64,000 nt of DNA from Acanthochlamys bracteata (taxonomy: Eukaryota; Streptophyta; Magnoliopsida; Pandanales; Velloziaceae): contig CM034131.1 in the NCBI GenBank assembly GCA_019914995.1, forward strand, positions 4,124,501 through 4,188,500. Direction: 5' to 3'. How positions within the stretch are numbered: the stretch's first letter is position 1; each line of letters opens with the position of its first letter. Below the pieces are notes generated by a model, which saw only the letters and a program-made list of their open reading frames with translations, was not told where the DNA came from and did no database searches. Positions 1-11,290 of the stretch are shown piece after piece. Made by a program: the position numbers and the translations under genes.

Positions 1-475
1 ATGGTTAATCGCTTAAAAATTTGAAGTCAGAGAACTTATATAATTTGAGTGAGACTCCTCGACACCCAGCTTCCTTTCTTTTCTTTTGTGTTTGAAATAA
101 GTGCTTCCTTGTACAAATATCAATAGATTGGCATTTCTACAAATTTGTTAAGAGAGTCAATTCACTATTAATTAGAGTCCTTATGCGTTTGTGATATTTA
201 AACAAATATATGCAATTAATTAAAACCAACAAAAGAATAAATGAATATTTACGATTCTATTTTGGCGAATAAAACATGTCACATTTCCAGATCCATTCTT
301 CACATAGCCAGATCCATCTCCACCACCGAGACTATTATTAGTAGTCATGGCATTCATAACGTCAATCATTATACCGCTCAGATCCGGTATTAGGTAAACA
401 TATCAAAGGAAGTTAGAATGTCGTAGCTGACCATTACTCTCGTATCGTGATGAAGATCAAAGAGACGTTGTCCGC

Positions 476-850
476 ATGCCACTGAATGATTATTTTTCAG
501 ATGAACAACTCCTTTCCTTTAGCTATGAAGAATCTTGGTTTGCTAGTTTTGTGAATTGTCTTGCTAGTAGTGTAATGAGAAATAATCTGTCATTTCAAGA
601 AAGAAGAGATTCTTTATCTAAAGTGAAGCACTGCTATTGCGGCGATCCATATTTACTTAAATAGTGCCTGATCAAATTATTAGAACATGTGCTGCTAAAG
701 ATGAACGAGAAACATTATAAGGCACAACCATGACTTAGCATGCCGAGTTCAGGTTGGTGCTAAGAAAAATAGCCCATAAAGTTCTTCAATCAGGTTTGTA
801 AGGCCCCTAATTAGACATGCATTTAATTTTTGTTCAGTGTGATATGTGCC
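476..850 (+). pseudogene. Ty3/gypsy (Athila-like) integrase N-terminal fragment
   Basis: A 62-codon open stretch (MPLNDYFSDEQLL..., ending DDPYLLK-like) followed by a stop and further readable codons (CPDQII-like). In plant gypsy elements this is the linker from RNase H into the integrase HHCC domain, where a 'F-DEQL' segment and 'KHY-WDDPYLFK' precede the zinc finger. The fragment is only a small part of a polyprotein of more than 1000 residues, and stops follow within 40 codons. The same fragment recurs at 15357-15575. It is interrupted downstream by the solo LTR at 851. Non-functional. Confidence 0.6.
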
Positions 851-2268
851 TGGTGCTGTCGCAAGTGTACGAGTCGCACAAGTAATACAATGATGAGAAA
901 AGTATCGTTCCCACGAGGATTGATTAACTTATTAAGTACCGAAAATAACTAATTCCAGGATTATTTGAACAAATGATCTAAAAGAGTTAATGCTAAAACT
1001 AGAAAAAACAAAACAAGCTAAAACTAACACTCGTAAGATTTCAATAACTTAAGCGATAGGATATTTGATTTCACCGTAACTAATACAGTTCAACTCTGTA
1101 TTCGTACTATCGAAGTTTATAATCTTTATTGACAGTTGGAAAACCCTAATTTCTTTGATATACTTTCTCAAGCTATACCAAAAATACTTTCGTGCAATAA
1201 CTCACTATATCTCTATGTGAATTAACATACAAGAAAACTCATTAAGTTCTATGGCATCCCATATTAACTGCATGAACCATAAGAGTACATCTCTGTCTCT
1301 TATGCAATTCACGGCATTCATCACAAAGACTAATTCATAGATCACATCTCTGTCTTAGTACGAATCTAAAATCGATTGAATATTGGCCAGATACTCAAAA
1401 GCATTAAGCACGGTAATGAATATTCAATAAACAATTATAAAACTTCGAATAGCATAAAATTAAGATAAATCATCATAGTTAGGCTACACCATAGCCCCAG
1501 CAAGGAGGAATTTAGCTCATAGTTATTAGATCTAACAAAACAAAGAGCAACATGAGAGATAGAACAAAAGAACCCTGACCAAAGAGTGGTGTCGAGCGAA
1601 CTGCCGCCTCTTTTCTTTGTTCCGTGCTTTCCTTCTTCTTTCTCCCTGTTCCAGCAGCAAGAACCCCAGAAAATAAACCCTAGATGAGCCGCCACTTCCT
1701 GCTATCTCCCCTCTTCTTTGGAAATCCAAAAATTGGGTATTTAAAACCATAGGGGTTTTCATTCCATAATTAGGTTGGTGCAATCCAAACTAATTTGAAC
1801 TCTCTGTCCACCCATCTTGTGTGCACCGTTTTAGGGTCTATTTGGCCTCCGAAAAATAAATTAAAATATTTAAAATTAATATCAATGTCTTATGTTTCCA
1901 ACCATATATCACACATATCATTTAAAAATCGGGAAGGCCGTCAAGTGTACTCGTTTCAGAAACTGCGCACATATTTCAGGTCTGCATCGTATCTCAACTT
2001 CTTCTGTGAATATATATCAAATGGTTGCCCATAAAATTCTGAAATAATTCATGGACCAACTTGAATGTCTTGGCTTTTAATCCCAGTTGGCCATTCAAAA
2101 AATCTTTACAGAAAAGTCAACTTTTCATAAATAACTCTCAGACTACACGGAATTGCTGAAAATTAAGAAAAACAAAAAATTAAGGTTATTTTTTATTAGT
2201 TTCTCTATACAAAAATAGCAGATACTATGCAAGAGTGCATGATATTATGTGCATATTTGAGCACATCA
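851..2268 (-). mobile_element. Solo LTR (about 1.42 kb) with 5-bp target duplication
   Basis: The segment starts TGGTGCTG and ends GCACATCA (TG...CA). It is flanked by GTGCC at 846-850 and 2269-2273. Copy B of the surrounding block has the uninterrupted site with a single GTGCC at 15760-15764, so the insertion boundaries are known to the base. Read on the minus strand, its end resembles the 'cctcgtgggaacgatact ... acttgcgac' end common in long Ty3/gypsy LTRs, which sets the orientation. No polyprotein sequence lies inside, so this is a solo LTR left by LTR-LTR recombination. It inserted after the A/B duplication. Confidence 0.85.
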
Positions 2269-2339
2269 GTGCCAAAGATGGGGAATATTAGAAAGAGGAA
2301 CATGATACATTTTGACTAATATATTGGTTGTATAACTCT

Positions 2340-2560
2340 TTTATGTTTGGGGTATAGTCTTCAAGAGTCGCTTCCCTTCTTCCTTTCGGGATTCTCATAC
2401 TCTTCTTGCTGTTGAGTATGCATCCAAATGGGTAGAGGCTCAAAATACTAAATAACTTTCACAACACAAAGTCACTACGGTTTTGCGTTGCTCGACAAAC
2501 TTCTTTGCCTACAAATACTTTTCATCAAGAGCGAAAATCACTATTTGTTAAGTAGCGACA
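2340..2560 (+). pseudogene. Ty3/gypsy integrase core remnant
   Basis: Across frameshifts, codons read close to 'PFPSSFGFSYSSCC' and 'LLAVEYASKWVEAQNT', the region around the first catalytic aspartate of gypsy integrase (family pattern 'D-MGPFPSS-G--YILLAVDYVSKWVEA'). The expected catalytic Asp falls in 'AVEY', where it is changed. Stops follow at once. The same remnant is in copy B near 15950-16060. It is the continuation of the 476-850 fragment, split by the solo LTR. Non-functional. Confidence 0.5.
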
Positions 2561-4292
2561 ATACCTAAACAATTTGCTTAGCCAAACACCCATGCCTCAA
2601 CCAATTTCTCATCGAGGTCAACCTATCAACAGCCACCTAGACACCTCGTCACTTTATAGGATAGTGACTCAAGCCAGGCCTAGCCAAGCTCTATCACCAA
2701 GTGGAACAGTCTCAAAATCCATGTGCGGTTCAATCTCTTATTTAAGAACATGATCTATCTCTCAGTAATGGTATTTAGTGGATGTAAGGAAGTAGATCAA
2801 ATCAGATTTCTCAAAAGGTTGGTTCACATATAGGGTTTATAAGTTTGCGCTTAAAAGTTTTTCGGTAAGATGTATGTTTATGCTTGCTCTCACTGTTTTT
2901 CTGTTGCTCTCATCACCTTTTTTATTAATGGCGTGGTTCTTCTTCTTAGTCACCCTTGTTGCTTCTGATTATAACGGTTTGGAATCTTCCCGTTCGAGCT
3001 TGCTCGGCTGCTAGGTCTTACGTTAGCTTCAATAGTTAAGCTGGTTCTTCTGTAGACCATGCTTTCAATTTAACTATGAGTTGCTTTCAGCATGCATTGT
3101 TATATCAGTATGATGATAAGATACTTGAACCTTTTCTGAAAACGTTTCATTTCTCCGAACTTCTTTTCTGTTGGCTAGAGAACAATGTGTAGTTGCAGAT
3201 TGTTTCACCTTGTAGCTCACTAATAAAATTGTCATGCGTAATTGTAATTGAGTAGTGGATGATGTGTAAATGCTCTTGGAGCTTGATTAGTGAACATCCA
3301 TGGAACATTGATGAAAATCTGTGTTGAAGCGGTTTCACTAATTCCAATTAACCATATCCATGTAAGCTATTTTGTCCTCAGACTTGATCTTGTGTTTGTA
3401 AATATTAGACTTGCTATGATGTTGATGTGTTGCTGGTACATAGCTCTAACTTTACTGTTGGTGTTCAGAGCATGTTAGAATTCGTTGTTAAATATCAGTT
3501 CTGGAATCGATCTTCTCAGGTTGGCTTTCGGCTCAGCAGTAAGGATGTAGTAGCTAAGTAGCTGGCTGCTCCTCTATTTCATCATGCTCTTTTTTTGTTC
3601 GAATGCCTATGTGCTCTGTTTCTATACTTAACGATTTTGTAGTTATTATTTCTTATGCTGCTTGCTTTATAATATTATACACCAAAATAATTGTCAACAT
3701 GGAGTTTTCATGATATTCATACTTTTAGCTGCCTGCTTTATTGCATGAAAGAAATCTGGAAGTAATCACGCATACAGGATCCACCGGAAGAAATTAAAAG
3801 CTTGTATAGAATAGTATCAAGGCTAAACAATATAGAGGTCCGCTAGACGGGAGAATGATAGAAGCTCCAAAGATATAGATGAAGTCAGCACATAGAGGCC
3901 CCAAAGCAGGATGCTTCAGTTAACCGATGTTTAACTTATAGCCAGCTATGCAAAACGCTTGTGTTGGTATCATGTGTCATCTAATTAGGTCAGTGTTCCA
4001 AGTCAATTTCCTTATGGAGGTACATTTTTGCTAAAGGTAAGCATGACCATCAATTACATCATCCATCACTATATATAAGAAATTTGGAAATGGAAAAAGT
4101 ATTTTGATTAAACTAATTTATATGCTCATGCATTATAATAAATTGCCTACACTGTTGTATGTTACTCATGCATGAAATTGTAGTGGAAATAAATACCGCA
4201 ATTTTGTTGTTGTGACTCATGTTGGTTGCTAAATGTAGAGCTTGCTTTCTGAAAGCTATGTATGTAAATTGATGTCTGGAAGGCTCTATTTG

Positions 4293-4372
4293 TTTTGTAC
4301 GAGTTATTGTACCGAGGGTTCGAATCCCTCTCTCTTCGCTCTTTTCTATTGCTTGAGACTTTTTAGTGCTTA
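4293..4372 (+). other. Plastid trnS-GCU-like 3' fragment (insertion in copy A)
   Basis: Positions 4295-4340 read as the variable arm, T arm and 3' acceptor strand of a tRNA-Ser: TTGTAC...GTACC stem, then GAGGGTTCGAATCCCTC, then a CTCTTCGCT end. This resembles the 3' part of chloroplast trnS-GCU. The D and anticodon arms are absent, so it is not a functional tRNA. At the matching place copies B (near 17790) and C (near 23770) have only a few bases, so about 70-80 bp were inserted in copy A. The rest of the insert, up to about 4372, is unassigned and may also be plastid DNA. Confidence 0.65.
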
Positions 4373-4491
4373 TTCTTGATAATATCAGTGGATCTTGCTG
4401 GTAAAGTTATCTTTCCTAGAAAAAATGTCACCAGTAGCATTATATTTGAAATCAAGAATATCAAATCTAACATATACATAGGTATTACAAT

Positions 4492-5299
4492 GGTCGTGTT
4501 TCTGGTTTGGCGAGTATTGTAAACATCATGCCATTAGACATCAAAGGACACATCCTAAATTCACTCAGTTAAATGGTCTAGCTGAGAGAATGAACAGGAC
4601 ACTAGTTGGAAGGATGAGATGTTTACTTTCACAAGCACAATTACCAAATTTCTTTTTATAGCTTGGCTTAAATACTATTGTGTATATTTTAAATCTCACA
4701 CCATGTGCTGATATAGATTTTCATGTTACAGATAAAGTTTACTTAGTATAAGATGTCTCTTATAATCACTTGCACGTATTTGAATGTTCGACTTTTGTGC
4801 ATGTTTCTAAAAATGAGACGTGTAAGCTTGATGGAAGATGAACAGTGTGCATTAGACAATTATAGTCATGATCAGTTGGGTTACAGATTTTATGATCTAA
4901 TAATACTAGAGAAACATGTCAAAATCCGAGAAGTTATATTTGTGGTGAACCAGATCATACATGATATAAAAAAACAGATATTCTAGTACCTTGTTGTACT
5001 GATAGTTGACTTCAATCCAATTCCTCTGATGCATGTGCACAAGTTGGAGATGAAATTTAGGATAACCAATATGATACAGGTGATATTAGTATGGCTACAC
5101 AAGTTTAGGTGAATGATGATATTCACAATCAGTTAGTAGTATCATATGTCCCAATAAAGGTAACGCCAGAGATTCCACTCATGAGATCTAATAAACACCG
5201 ACAACCTTCTAATATTCTGTTGATAAGTATGTTTTATTGATTGATGGGGGAGAGCCGGGTGTTATAAAAAGGCTATTGAAGATGAATACAAGAAAGAGT
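4492..5299 (+). pseudogene. Ty1/copia integrase-to-RT fragment
   Basis: Translation across many stops gives strong copia motifs: 'TQLNGLAERMNRTLV' followed by 'RCLLSQAQLPNFF' (integrase core, containing the glutamate of the DDE triad), then 'LNLTPC', 'VSYNHLHVFECSTFVHV', 'GYRFYD', and finally 'DGGEP' with an 'IEDEYKKEW' segment just before the reverse transcriptase. The fragment keeps about 270 codons of a polyprotein of about 1300. It ends abruptly where block sequence (LTR part, 'ttaatgcatctctgg') resumes. Neither LTR is attached. Degenerate and non-functional. Confidence 0.8.
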
Positions 5300-5870
5300 G
5301 GTTCTTATTTCGTTGGATCTTAATGCATCTCTGGTTTATTTATAGATTGGAACAAAATTATAACAAATTTAGAAATAGGTGATTCTACATTGAACCAAGG
5401 TTAGAATTACAATTAGAAATCTAACCTAAAGACTGGAACAAGGTTAGAGTCATAATTAAAAATTCGACCTAAGGACTGTACCAAAGTATTAGTTACGAAA
5501 TTTTCACATTAGTCAATAAAAATTATCATACCTATTCAAAAGATTCAAGCAAATGACACTAGTGGTGGATTTTGTAATTTCAATTGGAATTTAGGAATTT
5601 AGTTAATCACTTGTTCTTTTCTAAAATCTGTTTGGTTAGTTGTTTGATTTAGATTCTAATATATATTTGAATTTTGATATACAAACTTCATTAGTTTGAA
5701 TTAGAGTTAATTTCTATCCCTGCGGATTGTACCTATTATTTGTTATAATGTAAAAGAATCGTGCATTTGCGGGATAAATTGGGAAAGAATTTCCAGGATT
5801 CTCTTAGGTGATTTTACCTTCATCAAATTTTTAGCGATGTTGTAGGTGGACTCTTTTTGATTAACTTTGA
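5300..5870 (+). repeat. Athila-like LTR 3' end and primer-binding-like site
   Basis: This matches 25720-26150 in copy C (shared 'cttaatgcatctct' and 'acttgcgggataaatt'-type strings). It contains the phrase 'ccctgcggattgtacc ... gcatttgcgggata', a decayed form of the LTR end typical of Athila/Tat elements. It is followed at 5832-5850 by TAGCGATGTTGTAGGTGGA, which resembles the Athila-type primer-binding site TGGCGCCGTTGCCGGGGA with several changes. Sequence after 5857 looks like the usual AT-rich leader. Inferred from pattern only. Confidence 0.5.
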
Positions 5871-5974
5871 TTTAATCTAGCCTCTCTTAGATCCATTCAT
5901 GTTTTCTCTAAATTTTTGCATTTAGTTTAGAGCATTTTCTTTTTTATTATATTTAGGTTAGTTCATCTGCATCA

Positions 5975-6000
5975 CTTGTACACACACACGCGCACACATA
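5975..6000. repeat. CA-rich microsatellite
   Basis: A short imperfect run of CA/CG dinucleotides (acacacacgcgcacacat). No gene is attached to it. Confidence 0.8.
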
Positions 6001-6048
6001 TTCATCCAATTTCTCTAATTAAGATGACACAAATAAGACAACATATAT

Positions 6049-6257
6049 GTTTTAAATTTTTTTCCATTTATATCATAATGATCAAGTATCCGGATGAAGG
6101 TTGATTTGAGATCCGATTGAGATAAAAATTTATAAACATATTTTCAACTCATAATTCTTCATCCAATGGTGGAGATGACTTTTGGGGCTTTGTACCGACG
6201 GAACGGACTGATATGCACCGATGTGCCCCTAGGGTATTATATGCCCCTATCCCCACA
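6049..6257 (+). mobile_element. Short TA-associated repeat, copy 1 of 4
   Basis: A repeat of about 200 bp, found again at 12365-12572 (reverse), 62158-62345 and 63649-63823. Shared landmarks in order: 'atgatcaagtatccggatga', 'tccgattgagat', 'tttcaactcat', 'gctttgtacc', then a GC-rich end 'gcccctatccccac'. No coding capacity. The copies lie next to TA runs or TA-rich sequence, a behaviour described for rice Micron-type elements; no terminal inverted repeat is obvious. Confidence 0.5.
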
Positions 6258-7500
6258 TTCCTCATTTTTTCTTCGCTTTTCTTCATTCTTTCTTCTTCCT
6301 CTCTTGATTTTTTAAATTCTTGACTTTTTTCCTCTCAATTGACTTTCTCCTTTGAATCCGTAATTTATTTTGAATTTTGTTTCTCAGAATTTGCAGGACC
6401 GACCGGCTCACCTAAGTCGTTGTCGAAGACGATGATGTAGTAAGGTTGAAAATGCCACAATTTTATTAGTTTGCTTCACATTGTGGTAACCTCTTGGTTT
6501 TTTTGGTGAGCAAATTTTGTTCAGTTTTTTCATTGGATGATGATGTTTGGGGCGTTTTTTTTTGTCATTTGGACATAGAAGAGTTCCTGTAGTGTCGAAG
6601 GTTTGCTGAAGGCATACAGGAAGAGCTGCAGCGTATTTTTTGTTATCCTCTAATTCGTCTCAGCTGCAGCAGTTGGAGAGCTTGAATGAAGGTTATAAAT
6701 ATTCTCATTCCTGTGCCTGTGCTGTCAATCTCTTTGTCTTGTAAAGTAGCTATTGTTTTCAGAACAAAGAAAGTTGAAAAAATTCATTACCTTCTTGCGT
6801 CATGTTTTTCTATCTATTATGTAACTATGGTGAATGATAAATTCTTTAGTGAATGAATGAAGCGTTTTCAATGAAATATTGAGCCCAAACCTATGAACGA
6901 TTTTCATGTGGCTAAATTGTTGTGAATGAATGATAGTCAGTTATGAATGAAGTGTTGTTTTAATGCATTGAACGAATGAAGATGTTGTGAACATTATAAG
7001 TGAAGTTGTCGTGTATGAATAAGTGGTGAATGAATTACTTTATCAATTCAAGTAATGTCATCGGTAAGTGTTGGCACTAATTAAGTTATTGAACTTTTAT
7101 CAAGTTTGTATTAAACTAATTTAATCAATTTTAACATTAGTGGACTGGTCCTTACATGAAATATTATTTTAAGAGGTATGGGTGATCATTAATTGCATGA
7201 CATGACAGGGCGGGTGAATGGACACTTCGGGGAGATAGCTAACTGTCTCTATTCTTTCTTCCCTATGTTTTGTTTCCTGCTCTCGGTTTTGCTTCTTTTA
7301 TTCATTTTTTTTCATTTCAAATTTTCTCCCTAACATTCGAAACTCCAGAACCATGGCACATGAATTAAAAGCTATTTGCTTATCAAGCATAAAAATTCAC
7401 AGCATTTCTGCTTCAGTCACTACTGAATTCTAAATATTGTTGCTCTTTTTCAAAAAAAATTCAGATTTTGAGCCTGGTTCTTCTCTTCCAATTTCGAACA
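6258..7500. other. Gene-free stretch, GAATGAA-rich
   Basis: No coding sequence recognised. Between about 6830 and 7040 the words GAATGAA/TGAATGA recur irregularly, as they do near 58880-59000. The stretch lies between the short repeat at 6049 and the FAR1-type transposase remains and may be the 5' flank of that transposon. Confidence 0.4.
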
Positions 7501-7504
7501 CAAC

Positions 7505-8830
7505 AAATGCAAATGTCAAGTCGCCATGTGCAGAGATGATATTTGGCAGTCTTGAAGAAGCAAAATTATTCTGTATAAATTAGAGAAAAGCCAATAGATT
7601 TACTGCAGTGACTCAAAACTATAGTAAAGTTCAAGGAACGATAAGAGCGTTCGAGGACACCTATCTATCTCTTGAATGCATTCAATACACCCACTAAACT
7701 ACTGGACGCTCTAAACGTACCAATGGTACAGATAAGGATTTTTTCGACCAACAACTCTCTGAGAATTTGTATTGGGGAACGATAAGTGTTTGACTAGAAT
7801 GGGTGCAAAAAAAAAGAGGACAACACTCATCTTGTATTATCAACGATAAGTGTTTGACTAGAATGGTCTTGAAATGTGCATCAAAAAAATATATAAGTAA
7901 TGTGTACGAGAGGTTCAAGACAGAATTTGAGAAAGTTGAAACAAAGTATGCCCTTTATGACGATGAAAAAGGTACTGACAGCTATATGACTTACATTTAA
8001 AGTCTCGAGTGGAAGGAGATCGGCATGACTGGAAGGTAAATTTTCGTCCATCAACAAATAAAGGTGACTGTGAATGCAAACGTTTTAAGTTTATGAGGAT
8101 TTCTTGTGGACACCTTATAAAAGTTTTTCAAAGTCCTGTTACAGAGATACCATATCAGTTTGTCCTTTAAAAGTGGATGAAAAGGGCTAATAAAAATAGA
8201 GCCAAGTACGATAGTGGACCAGTAAAGGGCAATGAGAAGTTTGAGGTATTGGAACTACCAACTTTAAATGGTTTTCAATCAATTCAATTATGAAGCGGCT
8301 AAAACAAAAGAGGGATATCAAATTATTTTGCGAACATCACAAGAACTGTCACAGTGGATTAAAGAAGTAAGAAAGATTCATGATAGGGATGAGATTCCTT
8401 TCAACACGTCAGGTACCTATGACAGCTTACCAGCACCAATTGATGCCTCTCAAGTTTTATTTTTAAATCTCAATATCTCACAAACCAAGGGAAGAAAAAG
8501 AAAGAAATGTTTACAAGGGCAAATACTAGAATTAAATGAGGTTTGGAGAGAGCAACTTCAACAGCCAAAGCAAAAACGGGAAGGAAATGTGCTACTGTAA
8601 GAAGTACGGTAAACATGCAAAACAAAATTATCCTAAAAAACTAGATAGAAAGAAAAAGACAAGTGTTATAACCTTAGTTTTGCTCCTATATACGTCAGTT
8701 TTTGGAAAGAAAATTGAAATTGACGTCTTCATTTTCCTACATAATAGTTCTTTGTGGAGATGATGATGATAAACACACAAGTGAAGATGAAGACAGTGTT
8801 GACGAAGAACTAACTATCCATTTGGAGTAA
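7505..8830 (+). pseudogene. FAR1/FRS-type MULE transposase, internally deleted
   Basis: Three parts of a FAR1-like protein are readable. At about 7520-7640 'MIFGSLEEAKLFCIN' and 'FTAVTQN' match the N-terminal FAR1 DNA-binding domain. At about 7900-8200 comes the SWIM zinc finger with 'CECKRFKFMRISCGHLIKVF', giving the C-x-C...C-x-H ligands, followed by 'KWMKRANK'. At about 8560-8650 'CYCKKYGKHAKQNYPKK' is a weak zinc-knuckle-like tail, then an acidic end 'DDDDKHTSEDEDSVDEELT'. The central MULE DDE transposase domain (about 300 residues) is missing and several stops interrupt the frame. A second copy of the acidic tail is on the minus strand at 61672-61815. Non-functional relic, probably of a Mutator-like element rather than a domesticated FAR1 gene. 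Confidence 0.75.
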
Positions 8831-10470
8831 AATTGAGTAAAATGAATGAAGCGCTAATGTTGTGTATCTATTTTTTTAAATGAAATTATAAAAAAATTCA
8901 TCTTTGTTGGAAAATGTTTGGAGCTTATGTAATGTTTGAATGAGAATGGATTATGCAAGGTTTTTTTCTTAGATGCTCTCTGTAATATAGCTCTACAAGT
9001 TCTTCTCTGCAATATAGCTCTCTTTAATATAGCTATGCTAGTTTTGTCGAGTAAAATATAGCTTTCTGTATAAAATCTGCTCTTTGTTCCTAAAAAAAAA
9101 TTGAACAAATAAACTGCTAAACATTTATGACTTTACATTAACAAAACTATTCTACTGAACAGAAGATCCTATATTATATAAATTCGGAGTCGGATCTCGA
9201 TCTTAATATCTTAATCCTAAAATCGTTAAGATCTCGATCTTACTTGCGTTCTTACAATTTAGATTATACAGAATTTTTGTAATTTAAACAGATTGGAGGT
9301 AATTTATACGAAACTGGTTCCAAAAGCTTTGTTCAGCCGTAATTTCTTCTTCTAGCCTACAATTTTTTCTTCTTCAGCCGCGATTTCTTATCATAATTTG
9401 TTTCCTCGTTTAGGTCGAACAATAATTTTTTCCAATCAGTCGAATCCACGTCAGTGTAATCTCTAATTCTTGCTTCATTCATGATTTCATAATTAGGAAA
9501 ACATTCGCTGATTGCTCTGCCGTACTATCGATCTCACATGGCGATTATGAGATGATAGGTGAGTGAGATTTGACGAGGATTCATCGTACGTAAAGGAGCT
9601 CAAATCCCTTCTCTCATTAATAAAAGCAACTCAACCAATTCAATTACCCCAAGTTTACTCCGTGATTGATTGATCGATGAAGCAGAGGAGATGAGAAGTT
9701 TGCATGAATTAGGAGAGCATCAGTTTTGTGAACTAGGGTTTTGAGCCAAGCTGCATTAATTTGAGAAGATACGTTGTTCATTTACAATGGGTGTAGTGAT
9801 GTTTGGTTTCTGTGAAGAGTTTGTTATAGGAGCAAGAAATTATTTGATGAGATGGTTTAGTAAAATGAGAATGGTTTAGAAAAATGCTCTCAGTGTTCTT
9901 TTTGCTGAAACTATTGATAAGATGAAAATGTTTCGTTTTACGGACATCCTACGAAGAATAGAACTGACCATACATATGATACTTGTAAATTATTATTTGG
10001 ATTTTGTGAAAGATATTTGGATTGATTTTTTTTTCCAACTTTAATTTGAGGCAATAAAGGCGAATTCATGTCGCATAATTAGCTGATTAAATAAGGAATT
10101 GGGTTTTCTAGATATGGGTATACTAAAAAAAATTGTGGATTTATAAAATAATAATATAGTTTGTAAGGAGGTTGTGATAATAAGCTAAATGAAATACAAG
10201 AAATTGTTAATAATATAGTTCATCTTAACCACAAAGATGAACATTATTAATTTATTTACAATATAGTTAAATATATATGAAAAATAAAGTCTTGAAAATT
10301 TAGCAATTTTAATAAGTACTATCTAAATTTTAAAAGCATCCAAAATTTTTATAAAAAGATTACTGATAAGTACTTAAGTTTCGATTTTAAAGTACTAAGC
10401 AAAAAAAAAAAAAAAAACTATCCTACACAAAATCCCATCTTAACAACCTTTCCCTATTTCATAGGCAAGC
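8831..10470. other. Gene-free AT-rich stretch
   Basis: No coding sequence seen. At 9181-9260 a short run ('cggatctcgatcttaatatc', 'aaaatcgttaagatctcgat') resembles the inside of the MITE at 42911-43442 and may be a relic of the same family. A poly-A run is at about 10400-10415. Confidence 0.4.
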
Positions 10471-10524
10471 ACATGAGTATCCTTGTGTTCTTGTTAAGAT
10501 TAATGGAATCTGGGATGAAGGAAT

Positions 10525-11290
10525 TCAACTTCATCTCTTTTTTTTTTTTTATTAAAGGAAAGCAAAAGCATGGTTCAATGATCTTGAAGCTCAAAATCTA
10601 TTACTACTTGGGATCAGCTGTCATAAAGAAATTTTACAAAACTTCTTTCCTGCTTAGAGGACCCAAGCCTTGTGTAGGGAAATTCAAAATTTTGAACAAA
10701 GAGAAGGTGAGTTATTCTTTGATAGGATAGAGAAGCTTTTAAAATTTATTGCATAAATATCCCTACCATGGTTTTAGAAAGGTAGGATCATAGAGCTTTT
10801 TTTATGAGGGCGTCTTACATCAAAGTAGGCAAATTATATATGCTACTTGTGGTGGTGTTATGATGGATCAGAATGAGAGCGAAGCATTTGAGTTGTTTGA
10901 AATGCTCGGTGCTAATTCTCAACAATGGAATTATACTAGAGATCAAAGGAAGAGAGGCGTATATGAGATAGGTTCCACACCTAAATTTGATGTTACACTT
11001 GAAAGCCCTAAGAAATTTGCGTAAAAGCTTAACATGGTTGTCAATTTGCGTAAAAGCCCTAAGAAAGAGAATTGTGAAATTTGTGCTAATATAGATCCAC
11101 AATTGCCTTTGAATGGCTTGCACGCAGAATTTGTTCAATAGCAAGCCAATCTATTAAGCAGTTATGAAAAGTTAAGGAGTTATCATTTCTCTAATGTTAC
11201 ACTCTTGATTTGAGAAATCTTTCTAACTTTTCTTGGTCTAAAAATAAGGACATACAAATCGAAATCCTCAACCTTGGCAAGCACAAGGCA
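10525..11290 (+). pseudogene. Athila/Tat-type Ty3/gypsy gag remnant
   Basis: Read across frameshifts, the order of motifs follows a plant Athila-type gag: 'KAKAWFNDLEAQ', 'ILQNFFPA', 'EIQNFEQREGELFFD', then in another frame 'SEAFELFEMLGANSQQW', 'RGVYEI', and near 11215-11250 'NLSNFSWSKNK'. These match the capsid core and the 'HPNFSW' segment after it. Many stops and frame changes. Given the Athila-like LTR end and primer-binding-like site at 5300-5850 on the same strand, this may be the gag of that copy, separated by the MULE debris. Non-functional. Confidence 0.65.

Larger units (their letters stand above)
1..5870 (+). repeat. Athila-like retrotransposon block, copy A
   Basis: This stretch aligns closely with 14753-about 19200 (copy B) and, in its second half, with about 19500-26150 (copy C). 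It reads as a decayed Ty3/gypsy Athila-like element: an integrase zinc-finger fragment near 476-664, an integrase-core remnant near 2340-2460, a long non-coding stretch, then the 3' end of an LTR and a primer-binding-like site near 5832. Between about 2560 and 4290 I see no coding sequence, only block sequence shared with copies B and C. Copy A differs from B by three clear insertions: the solo LTR 851-2268, a plastid tRNA-like piece near 4293-4372, and a copia fragment 4492-5299. That it is a repeat is seen directly; the Athila assignment rests on the integrase and LTR-end motifs. Confidence 0.7.

Noticed and set aside
1532-1783. Overlapping minus-strand open stretches (83 and 86 codons)
   Set aside because: They lie inside the solo LTR, overlap each other in different frames and have no family features.
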